Made by a program: the position numbers and the translations under genes
In this document: positions 1 through 7,098 of the stretch, in pieces
Layout: every line of letters begins with the position of its first letter
How positions within the stretch are numbered: position 1 is the first letter of the stretch
The notes under the pieces: model-generated
Databases searched by the model: none
The model's input: the letters and a program-made list of their open reading frames with translations, nothing else
Told to the model about the DNA's origin: nothing
Assembly (NCBI RefSeq): GCF_025840185.1
Contig: NZ_JAMPJU010000008.1
Span: forward strand, 1-64,000
Reading direction: 5' to 3'
Source of the DNA: Brenneria izbisi
GTDB lineage: Bacteria > Pseudomonadota > Gammaproteobacteria > Enterobacterales > Enterobacteriaceae
Length of the DNA stretch: 64,000 bases

Positions 1-92
1 TTGGTGATTTGTTTTGATTTGGCGATTGATCAGATCGCACAACTCGGACTGAGTTCCCTTCGAGTGATCTACTATTTTGGCGAAGCTATTTA

Positions 93-227
93 GGGCAGTA
101 CCTGTTTTCCTCGCTGGATGAATTGCAGGACTATGCCACACGCTGGCAATGGTTTTATAATCACGAGCGTCCGAATATGGCATTGAATGGCTACACGCCG
201 ATGCAGCATATTCAACGCATGACCTGA
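93..227 (+). pseudogene. 3' remnant of IS3-family transposase (OrfB C-terminus)
   Basis: The plus strand encodes the end of an IS3-family DDE transposase: YLFSSLDELQDYATRW, then FYNHERPNMAL, then NGYTPMQHIQRMT and a stop. The YNHxRPNMALxGxTP block is the standard C-terminal signature after the catalytic glutamate. No matching family sequence is recognisable before about base 87, where the frame continues into unrelated residues, so the gene is broken on its 5' side. No terminal inverted repeat follows the stop, and only 2 bases separate it from the end of the convergent ATPase gene. It is a dead fragment that marks past transposition at this island. Confidence 0.8.
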
Positions 228-229
228 TT

Positions 230-2098
230 CTACTTGTCACCTCCGTTAAAAATGGGAGGATTACCATCTCTGCTTGTTTTTTTGATATATATTAACCCGT
301 AATCACCTCTAAATTCCTTATCAACTAGCCTAAAGTTATTCAGTTTTCTATCAAGCCAGTAAGACTCCTCGATATGTTCTAGCAATATTACTTGAAAACC
401 ACCATGAGATTTCATTTTATCAACAAATGAATTTATTTCATTGAGTGCAGCATCGAGGCTTGCAAAGTCATCAGTTTTTTTACCGCCAGTACTAAAATAT
501 GGAGTGCTAGGTTGGTCAATTACTAAGAATCGTGGAATCCACTGTACGTTTCTTTCTCTTACTAATTCATGAAATGCAAGGAAATAAGCCACGTGCACAT
601 ACATATAGTTGGAGAAACTTCCAATATCAACCATCTTCTCCACTTGGTTTTTATTCACCAGATCGAGAGTTTTTTTACCTTTATTGAATATTGGAGTAGC
701 ATTCTCAAACCCTTTCAATGGCATTCTTGAAAGAATTTTTTTTATTTTTTCATTGATTAAACTTAGGGTATATTCTTTAAATATATTATTGTCCTTAATT
801 TTTTCATCTAATTCATTTATTTTAGAATTTATTTTATCTATGTCTTCGCTGTAATCGTGTATTGGTAGAACATCTACTCGTTTTACTTCAGAGCTTAGTT
901 CGCCTATAAAGCGATATAGAACACTTGGTGTTGTTTTTTCATTGCTGAATACTGAGAGCTTTTTATTTAAAATAGATATTTTAGATTCAATTTCCTTCTT
1001 CTTTTCTTGAGTTTTTGATATAAGAGAGTTTTTTCCTTTTTGTGCTATGGCTTTTTTGATCTCTAAGCTTTTATTTAATAGCGATTTAATTATTGAGTAT
1101 ATATTATCACTATACAAGATATTATTATAATTATCATCTAAATATTTAGCTATTAATAATGAATCTTGGTTTTCTTTTAGAAGTTTTTTGTATTCAGTGC
1201 TGGTTTCGATATAAATATTTATATCTGAAAGATCTTTTTTTAAAGTAAATATTTCTTTTTCTATATTAAGTCTTTCATTAATAATCGGAATATCATTTAT
1301 ATCTTTATAATTTGCAATGGTTTTTAAATAATCAAACTTATCACCTACAGGCATTTCCTGATTGTTGTTTTCCGTCGTTAAACCAAGTTGATATGACCTT
1401 TGATACAATGATTCTATTTCACTCTCAAAGTTAATATAAGACTCTTTACTCGCAGATTGTTTATACTCAACTCTCGCTAAGTTTCTCTGTAATTCCTCTA
1501 ATCTGGTTCTTATTATCATTGTTTCGGCATTTTCGCTCCCCAATGCCATCTCAAAAGTTCTGTCAATGCGTTCTCTTGTCTTTAAATCCGAAATTTTCGA
1601 ATAAAGATGTTCTGAAGATGTTAGCGTTGTCTGATCTATGGAGCAATGAGGAAGGAAATATCTATACGATACCTTCGAGCCTTGCTGAATAAATCTACCA
1701 CCATAAGGAATTTTTAACGAACTATTAATACCAAATTCGTAATTTAAATGTTGTTTTAAAACATCTTTCTTTAAGTTATTTATTGGTGATATTGGTATCT
1801 CTCCATTTTTATCGAAATAGACAAAATCATCTTCTTCATAGTGAGTGGCTTTTCTACATATAGTATGGTATTTCCCATTTATATTAAATCTAATCCCATA
1901 CCAATTGACATAATTATCGACATTTGTTTTAGAAATCCCGTCAGATGAAGAAGATAACAAACAGTAATCGATAATAGATAATATCGAAGATTTTCCTTTA
2001 CCTGAATCACCTGTTATAACATTTACTTTGTTTTCTTCAAGCACAAAATTTCTTAAGGTTGAGTCAGTTTGCCATATTAATATGTTTGTAATCTGCAT
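230..2098 (-). CDS. DUF3732-type SMC/RecN-like ATPase of an ABC-three-component system
   Basis: A 622-residue ATPase of the DUF3732 family. The N-terminus MQITNILIWQ leads into a Walker A GDSGKGKS at residues 30-37 and IIDYCLLSS, the family hallmark. A coiled-coil-rich, charged middle (about 190-440) follows, then a signature-like GSFSNYMYVHVA near 493-504, Walker B FLVIDQPS with D528, and a late LLEH element near 572-575. This head-coil-head plan is that of SMC/Rad50/RecN ABC ATPases, which act on nucleic acid rather than in transport. The ATG at 2098 was chosen over an upstream in-frame TTG at 2116: it overlaps the upstream stop as TAATG and has a GGAG about 10 bases before it. It is the last gene of a three-gene operon. 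Very AT-rich. Family assignment is strong; the defence role is inferred from known ABC-3C systems. Confidence 0.85.
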   Translation of the reverse strand: MQITNILIWQTDSTLRNFVLEENKVNVITGDSGKGKSSILSIIDYCLLSSSSDGISKTNVDNYVNWYGIRFNINGKYHTICRKATHYEEDDFVYFDKNGEIPISPINNLKKDVLKQHLNYEFGINSSLKIPYGGRFIQQGSKVSYRYFLPHCSIDQTTLTSSEHLYSKISDLKTRERIDRTFEMALGSENAETMIIRTRLEELQRNLARVEYKQSASKESYINFESEIESLYQRSYQLGLTTENNNQEMPVGDKFDYLKTIANYKDINDIPIINERLNIEKEIFTLKKDLSDINIYIETSTEYKKLLKENQDSLLIAKYLDDNYNNILYSDNIYSIIKSLLNKSLEIKKAIAQKGKNSLISKTQEKKKEIESKISILNKKLSVFSNEKTTPSVLYRFIGELSSEVKRVDVLPIHDYSEDIDKINSKINELDEKIKDNNIFKEYTLSLINEKIKKILSRMPLKGFENATPIFNKGKKTLDLVNKNQVEKMVDIGSFSNYMYVHVAYFLAFHELVRERNVQWIPRFLVIDQPSTPYFSTGGKKTDDFASLDAALNEINSFVDKMKSHGGFQVILLEHIEESYWLDRKLNNFRLVDKEFRGDYGLIYIKKTSRDGNPPIFNGGDK

Positions 2099-2544
2099 TA
2101 TAATCTCACTCCACAAATGTCATATATATTATGTGGCTCATCTAATATTAAATCTGCAATATTTATAGATGCTGCCTGTATTTTTACAGATCTTTTTCCA
2201 ATCAAAGATATTGCATCGTCTGTGATCAGCTTTTTTTTAAATACTAAATTGTCCTCAAATAATTCGGCTACACCATTTTCTATACATAGAGAAACACAGT
2301 TTATAGAAGATGGAAGGAAGTTATAGAATCTCTTATTTATAGATACTAATAGTTCTGGTTTGGTTAATAGTAGGTCTTGGAAAGATATAATATTAGTTCG
2401 CTTATGGGATAAATAGTCTAAACTTTTTTTATGGAATACTATCGGCAATACTAACATAATATTGCATAATGCCATTTTCTGTGTTCTTGATAATACTTCC
2501 TGCATAGAAAAAATGCCCAAAAGTTCATTATTATATGTTTTCAT
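2098..2544 (-). CDS. Three-component ABC system middle component
   Basis: A 148-residue protein between the putative effector and the ATPase. Its start overlaps the effector stop (ATGA, 2541-2544) and its stop overlaps the ATPase start (TAATG), so the three are probably translationally coupled. It looks predominantly helical, with no membrane segment and no catalytic motif I recognise. Size, position and tight coupling match the middle-component proteins that bridge effector and ATPase in ABC-3C systems; by sequence alone I could not name the exact subfamily. Inferred role: adaptor linking the nuclease-like protein to the ATPase. Strongly AT-rich like its neighbours. Confidence 0.65.
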   Translation of the reverse strand: MKTYNNELLGIFSMQEVLSRTQKMALCNIMLVLPIVFHKKSLDYLSHKRTNIISFQDLLLTKPELLVSINKRFYNFLPSSINCVSLCIENGVAELFEDNLVFKKKLITDDAISLIGKRSVKIQAASINIADLILDEPHNIYDICGVRL

Positions 2545-3719
2545 TTATAGATAGACTCCCAATTTTGAAGCCATCCGATTGTTGGTTTATCTGACAATAG
2601 CAAAAAAGCTCCAGTAGTCATAGATCTCGGTAATTTGTTATTTTCTAGTATAATATCACAATTCCCTGTTAGTTCTGAGTAAACATAAAATGCAATAGAT
2701 AGATGAGCTTCATTTATTTCTGAATATCGACTTCTCATATATGCTATCAAGTGTCGAGATTGCCATTCATCAAACGCTTTCTTGTATATTAATTTTTCTT
2801 CCTGTGTTGTCAGATCACCACTACTTTTTAATTTTTGTATAAACGCATCAGTTTTTGCCATTTCATTGATGTATTTTATGATAGCATCAATATTTAAATC
2901 CAAATCTTGAAGTTGTTTATATGAAATTTTAGAGTCTATATCTGTAGGATATGCAGATTCAAAATCGTAGTATTGGTCAAAGTTATTGATGCAATTTCTT
3001 GATATTTGAATAATTCGATCTACGGCTAGTGTATTTCTAAAATATTCATAATTTATTATAACTTTACTATCTTTCTTGACTTGTTTATATTTATATTCAA
3101 AAAAAGCACCTGATATATTGTGAAATACATCATCTATTTTATCATCAGGAATGGAAAATGTTTTAAGCAACATTTTTATTTGTAAAATTATTTCATCTTC
3201 ACTATGTTGAAAACTTATACTTCTAAATAAACGTTCGGAAACGTTATCAGGAAGATTCGAAATTGAATAAATATATTTATAGATGTCATCGCCATGATTT
3301 TTATGTGCTTGTAATATTTCTTTTATTTCATTATTTATTTTATTTATTTCTTTTGTATTACTGGATAATAGTTTTACAATACCACTCTCTAAAGTGAGTC
3401 CTTTATTAGTATAAAAAACAAGGCTAATATCTTTGTCGTTTATTATTTTTATTGCCTCTGACCAATTATATAAAGTTTTCCATAAATCAATATCCTTATT
3501 TGTAATGTTATTTGAATTTTTTATTGAGTGCTTAACTTGGATAAAAGTTTTTTGACCATTAATGTTTTCAAGATGAAGATCATCAAAAACTTCGATCCCT
3601 ATACTTTCTTCAGGTTTAAGTTCTAATGCATGTTTTAGAGCCACATAATCCTGATAGGAAAATCCTATCGATTTCTTCTCTGCACTTGTTTTGTCAAAGA
3701 TATCCATATGGCTGTCCAT
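2541..3719 (-). CDS. Putative ABC-3C effector with PD-(D/E)XK-like nuclease N-terminus
   Basis: A 392-residue protein, first in the operon. The N-terminus has GFSYQDYVALKHALEL (19-34), then E43, D46/D47 and IQVKHS (60-65). The order Y-Q, E, D, QxK is that of Cap4/DUF4297-like restriction-endonuclease folds, in which the acidic residues and the QxK lysine hold the metal. The rest (about 90-392) is helical and ends in a probable ABC-3C C-terminal domain that would dock on the middle component. In such systems this subunit carries the toxic activity and is held in check until the ATPase senses an invader. No clear Shine-Dalgarno precedes M1 at 3719 or M5 at 3707, so the exact start is uncertain. 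The nuclease assignment rests on motif spacing only. Confidence 0.6.
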   Translation of the reverse strand: MDSHMDIFDKTSAEKKSIGFSYQDYVALKHALELKPEESIGIEVFDDLHLENINGQKTFIQVKHSIKNSNNITNKDIDLWKTLYNWSEAIKIINDKDISLVFYTNKGLTLESGIVKLLSSNTKEINKINNEIKEILQAHKNHGDDIYKYIYSISNLPDNVSERLFRSISFQHSEDEIILQIKMLLKTFSIPDDKIDDVFHNISGAFFEYKYKQVKKDSKVIINYEYFRNTLAVDRIIQISRNCINNFDQYYDFESAYPTDIDSKISYKQLQDLDLNIDAIIKYINEMAKTDAFIQKLKSSGDLTTQEEKLIYKKAFDEWQSRHLIAYMRSRYSEINEAHLSIAFYVYSELTGNCDIILENNKLPRSMTTGAFLLLSDKPTIGWLQNWESIYK

Positions 3720-4037
3720 TGAGGTAACAAATAAGAGGTGCGTAATAAATTAGGTATAGTTTACAGTACCAAACACTAATAGTATTTGGAAGTAATAATA
3801 TTGTTGCTTTATCACATAACCAAATGATTTTAACTGTTATTTAATACAGGTTATTTAAATTTACGCCCAAAATAATAAAGGTTATTAATTATTTACGTGC
3901 TAATTTTTACGTGCCGAGATGAGTTTTTATTAAAATATGGAAGTGTTTGAAGTGTAGTTACCAATTCCTCATTGGTCACTACACCTAAGGGATCTACGGA
4001 TGAGTGTTTGAAAGTAAGAGATTGTAATTACTTCATA
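3720..4037. other. AT-rich intergenic region upstream of the ABC-3C operon
   Basis: This 318-base gap must hold the promoter of the minus-strand ABC-3C operon and the 3' end of the micro-ORF transcript. Two direct copies of TTTACGTGC occur at 3892-3900 and 3906-3914, 14 bases apart. Their TACGTGC core recurs at 4457-4463, before the ribbon-helix-helix gene. I see no convincing gene on either strand: the plus-strand reading from 3972 is antisense to the better supported micro-ORF. Confidence 0.5.
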
Positions 4038-4217
4038 TCATTGCTCTTGAACGACTTCTTCCGAATGAAAATCCTGATACAGACAGTCGAGTCTTTCCCA
4101 GAGGATGAACGTCAGGATCTCTTTAACCTGAGGCTGCTTGGTCTCGATCACGGCGTAGATCAACGCTCTGCACTGATCGATGATCTCTTCTTGTTCCAGA
4201 GGTGTGTTATCGAACAT
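4038..4217 (-). CDS. Hypothetical 59-residue acidic helical protein
   Basis: A 59-residue protein starting MFDNTPLEQEEIIDQCRALI. The ATG at 4217 is chosen because GGAG lies just upstream and because it overlaps the end of the preceding 38-codon ORF (4207-4217), which suggests coupled translation. A longer reading of the frame to 4370 crosses that upstream gene and is not supported. It is acidic, helical, with no membrane segment or known motif. I do not recognise the family. It forms a two-gene unit divergent from the ribbon-helix-helix gene, the layout of many small regulatory or toxin-antitoxin-like cassettes, but no function can be assigned. Confidence 0.55.
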   Translation of the reverse strand: MFDNTPLEQEEIIDQCRALIYAVIETKQPQVKEILTFILWERLDCLYQDFHSEEVVQEQ

Positions 4218-4323
4218 AAAACATCTCCACAGCCTCTTGATGGAACTGATTAAAATAACACTTACCTGACTGCTTAAAGTGCTGATCTTCCAGAAGGGAA
4301 TTGCTAGACTTGCTGATAGCCAT
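4207..4323 (-). CDS. Hypothetical 38-residue micro-ORF
   Basis: Thirty-eight codons beginning MAISKSSNSLLEDQHF and ending EAVEMFYVR. AAGAGG lies 8 bases before the ATG at 4323. The stop at 4207 falls inside the next gene, whose ATG is at 4217, an 11-base overlap typical of coupled pairs. The sequence is low in rare residues and reads like a real small protein rather than noise. Family and function unknown. Confidence 0.45.
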   Translation of the reverse strand: MAISKSSNSLLEDQHFKQSGKCYFNQFHQEAVEMFYVR

Positions 4324-4419
4324 ATCGTTAACCTCTTAACGTTGTGGTCAGCCCCTGTTTGGTAGGCCAATACCTTTCAGGGGCGAAACGGATGATGTGT
4401 ATGAGATGCTTTTGTGATA

Positions 4420-4463
4420 GGGTACGTACCCATAAAACTCAGCATAGTTAAAAAGGTACGTGC
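4420..4463 (+). promoter_or_regulatory. Candidate operator for the ribbon-helix-helix regulator
   Basis: GGGTACGTACCC at 4420-4431 is a perfect 12-base palindrome. A related half-like copy, GGTACGTGC, lies at 4455-4463 and touches both the AAAAGG ribosome-binding site (4451-4456) and the ATG at 4464. Ribbon-helix-helix proteins usually bind such tandem or palindromic short sites in their own promoters. Autoregulation is inferred; the repeats are seen directly. Confidence 0.45.
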
Positions 4464-4658
4464 ATGTCAACGATTAAACGTGATACGAAAAAATCTTCAT
4501 CAACAGGTAAATCTCCGACTTTCCAGATACGGATATCACCTGAATTGCGCGAACAGCTTGATGAGGTAGTTGCAAAAGAAGGTGTCAGTCTCGGAAACTG
4601 GTTCAAGGAACTTGCACGTAAAGAGCTTCGCAAGAAGGGAATTGAGCCGAAGGGGTGA
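4464..4658 (+). CDS. Ribbon-helix-helix (Arc/CopG-type) DNA-binding protein
   Basis: A 64-residue basic protein. After a flexible lysine/serine-rich N-terminus, residues 18-26 (PTFQIRISP) form the DNA-contacting beta strand. ELREQLDEVVAKEG (27-40) is helix A, and VSLGNWFKELARKELRKKG (41-59) is helix B, preceded by the usual turn. This is the Arc/MetJ/CopG fold; such proteins act as dimers that repress short palindromic operators. The start is fixed by the AAAAGG site and by a GGTACGT repeat immediately before it. It is divergent from the two micro-ORFs and probably represses itself, perhaps them too. Confidence 0.75.
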   Translation: MSTIKRDTKKSSSTGKSPTFQIRISPELREQLDEVVAKEGVSLGNWFKELARKELRKKGIEPKG

Positions 4659-4986
4659 TGGTTTAGTTGATTTGTTATTAACTCAGTTGGAATAAAAATT
4701 TCATTTCGTTTTCTTAGTTATATAAGAGGTGTTTAAAAGCAATAGGGTTTTCACAGTAAGAAAGGAAATGAAATGGTTGATTGAGTGTTTAAGAGAGTCT
4801 TTCTTTTATCTGGTTCCAATTATAGCCATCGTTCTGGATGGCATTTTTTTTCGTTAGCATTTTCTCTGAGTATGGCTTATACCTTACCGTAATATAGGTT
4901 TTTATTGTTATGTACCTATATGTGAAATATACTAAATGGTATTGATGATTCTCAATATTCTCTAACGTCAAGGATGTGGCTGAAAT
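4659..4986. other. Intergenic region
   Basis: 328 AT-rich bases between the ribbon-helix-helix gene and the DUF4225 gene. A 60-codon minus-strand reading frame (4789-4971) exists but has no ribosome-binding site or recognisable motif. Nothing else is supported; the promoter of the DUF4225 gene should lie here. Confidence 0.4.
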
Positions 4987-5781
4987 ATGGATATCTATCT
5001 CAATAGGAATAGTGCAAACAATCAGTATTTTTTTGCTATGGCTCAGGCAGCAGCGTTTGACCTAATGAAAACTGCCAGAATTGTCTCTTCTCGTCATATT
5101 AATGATCTATTTCTTAAGGCAAAATTCGAAGATGAAATCAGACGGTTTTCTAATGGAAATCTGGACGCTATTAGAAATGCCAGTAGTTCATCGGAATGCC
5201 AGATTGCTATTAATAACATTAGGGAGGAATGTGCCAATATTGAAAAACAAGGGACAATGCTTTCTCTTGAAAAAGCTAAGGTGTTCATCACCATCAACAT
5301 GGAAAAAAGAGAGAAGGAGATTGGTTATACAATAAATGCTATCGGCGTTATTGTAGGCGGCGCTCAGATTTTTTCTGGTGTGGGAATTGCTTATAGTGCG
5401 ACTGGTTATTTAGGTCGATTCGTTGGTGCGCATATTGCCCTCGCTGGTGCGAGTTCATCTATAGAGAGCTTTCTCCATCTTATTGGGCGTGATAATGAAG
5501 TTGGATTTATGAAGTCTGGTTATATGCATACTGCCGAATTCTTAGGTTTTGATAAAAAATCAGGCTTGCTGGCTTATCATTCAGTCGATCTTATTACTTC
5601 ATTTTATGGCATAGTTAAACTAACACTGAAACCTGATGCCTGGCGGCTTTTTCGATATATTCCAAGTGATTATTATAGAAAAATAAATACAATGAGCAGA
5701 GCATCACTTATGTTAAAGATGGTTGGGGCTGGAAATAAAATACGGATAATGTCTGATATATATAAAGATGATTCTCTTTAA
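4987..5781 (+). CDS. DUF4225 domain-containing protein (putative T6SS-associated)
   Basis: A 264-residue protein. Residues 1-110 are soluble and helical with several charged segments. About 117-165 form a hydrophobic, glycine/alanine-rich hairpin (INAIGVIVGGAQIFSGVGIA, then GRFVGAHIALAGASS) that could insert in a membrane. The C-terminus is basic. This is the layout of DUF4225 proteins, which in enterobacteria tend to lie in hcp/vgrG islets. It converges on the small membrane protein and hcp genes and is separated from the former by 14 bases. Effector or toxin function is inferred from context only; no catalytic motif is visible. Base composition is AT-rich relative to the backbone. Confidence 0.7.
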   Translation: MDIYLNRNSANNQYFFAMAQAAAFDLMKTARIVSSRHINDLFLKAKFEDEIRRFSNGNLDAIRNASSSSECQIAINNIREECANIEKQGTMLSLEKAKVFITINMEKREKEIGYTINAIGVIVGGAQIFSGVGIAYSATGYLGRFVGAHIALAGASSSIESFLHLIGRDNEVGFMKSGYMHTAEFLGFDKKSGLLAYHSVDLITSFYGIVKLTLKPDAWRLFRYIPSDYYRKINTMSRASLMLKMVGAGNKIRIMSDIYKDDSL

Positions 5782-5795
5782 TCTAATGGGCTGGC

Positions 5796-6140
5796 TCAGC
5801 CCATCTTACCCTTTCTCTTTAGATAGGAATACGATTTATACGTCAAATTCATCGGACCTATGTAATAAACAATGAAAAGCGAAATTATCATAAAAAATAA
5901 ATACACTGAAGCTTCAATTAAATCAGAAGGGGTGTTAGAAATAAAATTAATGATAAATGCAATAATTATAATTATAAATAAAAAACACCCGTTATGAAAG
6001 CGTGATCTTAGCGTATGAGTCAGGCTCTCTAGTGTCTCTTCACTATCCCCACCACGGGAAATTATTTTTCTCATGAAGTTAATATCTTTCTGAGAAAAAC
6101 CATTTTCTAAAAGTTCTTTTTCCATTTCCTGATCATTCAT
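5796..6140 (-). CDS. Small two-TM membrane protein downstream of hcp (immunity candidate)
   Basis: A 114-residue protein starting MNDQEMEKELLENGFSQKDI. A soluble acidic N-terminus (1-48) is followed by two membrane segments (roughly 49-65, rich in isoleucine, and 75-92) and a short basic tail. The frame is open further upstream to a GTG at 6191, which would add 17 residues and lie 21 bases after hcp; neither start has a strong Shine-Dalgarno, so the 5' end is uncertain. Cotranscribed with hcp and convergent with the DUF4225 gene. Two membrane segments beside a possible membrane-active effector make it an immunity candidate, but that is context only. Confidence 0.5.
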   Translation of the reverse strand: MNDQEMEKELLENGFSQKDINFMRKIISRGGDSEETLESLTHTLRSRFHNGCFLFIIIIIAFIINFISNTPSDLIEASVYLFFMIISLFIVYYIGPMNLTYKSYSYLKRKGKMG

Positions 6141-6212
6141 TTTTTTTCTCGGTTTTATTGCGTTTGATAGGGCGCAGAGACATTTTAGCACTATCGCCCA
6201 TCGACTCTTAAT

Positions 6213-6692
6213 TTAGTAAGCCGAATCAGTCCATAAGAGAAAAGAACTGGTTCTTGCTACTACATGCTCCCATTCGATTGATGCAAATTTGAACGAAATA
6301 CTTTCCTGTGGCTGGGTTTCATTATGTGTCAATGAGTTAGGATAGAAAAACTGAATGTCTTTGATAATAGCGTCTCTCAGCACCATTTTAAAATAGAGTT
6401 CATTACCACCCGATTGAGAGGTTCTGTAAAATAGGAATTCACAGGTCAGTTTTTCATTATCGCCTAATGCCTGGGCAATAAGTGGGGTGGCTTTATCTAT
6501 CGGTTTTCTGATTTCTACGGGGTTGAGTGCAACATTATCTTGTCGGGTGATTCTGTTCATTAACTCATAAACAAAAATCTCATCTTCATGGGAAGCCTGA
6601 TATTTATTGCCGATGGAGTCTGCACTTGAACAGCCCGCAGAGATAAGACCTTGTTTGATGCCTGTGAGCTTTAGATAGATTAAATTTGCCAT
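6213..6692 (-). CDS. hcp: Hcp-family type VI secretion tube protein (orphan)
   Basis: A 159-residue Hcp1-family protein (MANLIYLKLTGIKQGLISAG, then QASHEDEIFVYEL and EFLFYRTSQSGGNELYFKM). Hcp forms hexameric rings that stack into the T6SS tube and carries small effectors in its lumen. Start fixed by AAGGAAAA 6 bases before the ATG. A TTGACT lies about 80 bases upstream, a possible -35. No other T6SS structural genes are in the window, so this is an orphan hcp that would need a complete T6SS elsewhere in the genome. It probably delivers a product of this islet. Confidence 0.9.
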   Translation of the reverse strand: MANLIYLKLTGIKQGLISAGCSSADSIGNKYQASHEDEIFVYELMNRITRQDNVALNPVEIRKPIDKATPLIAQALGDNEKLTCEFLFYRTSQSGGNELYFKMVLRDAIIKDIQFFYPNSLTHNETQPQESISFKFASIEWEHVVARTSSFLLWTDSAY

Positions 6693-7098
6693 TATTTTTC
6701 CTTAATGTTATCCATAATCCTGCCCCATAAATCCTTTTTCCTTATGGGAGGGATAATTTCTGCATTTTTTAGCACATGAGTCAATAGCCGTTATCGTGCA
6801 ATGTGTATGATTCTAAATGGTTATTTTGATAATAGTTATTTGGTTAATTATTTGTGTTAAAATTTATTCGATGAGAGAGAGAATCGGAAATGTAGCCATT
6901 GGCGTGTTAAAACACAGATTTTCGAAAAATCCTCAAATCAGTATCAATGGGCTAAAAAGGGCAAAGGTATTATTTTCTATTTGCAAACTCAAACGGACTA
7001 ATCACGCCATCGCGGTTCGCGCCCAAGAAATCAGCCACAATTGTAGCATCAGTTTACGCTCATCGAGATGTTCATCCTGTTGCTCTCAGAAAGCAATA
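6693..7098. other. Intergenic region between hcp and integrase
   Basis: 406 bases. The left part holds the hcp promoter. On the minus strand, about 6990-7065 reads TDATIVADFLGANRDGVI in one frame without a start codon, which looks like the tail of a decayed protein gene that I cannot name. The plus-strand frame opening at 6817 runs antisense into the integrase gene and is not supported. Confidence 0.4.

Noticed and set aside
609..854. Plus-strand 81-codon frame
   Set aside because: Antisense to the coiled-coil part of the DUF3732 ATPase; hydrophobic composition is the mirror of AT-rich coding sequence.
3972..4253. Plus-strand 93-codon frame
   Set aside because: Antisense to the 59-codon gene, which has a good ribosome-binding site; no motif.
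4789..4971. Minus-strand 60-codon frame
   Set aside because: No ribosome-binding site, no motif, low-complexity AT-rich sequence; cannot be supported.
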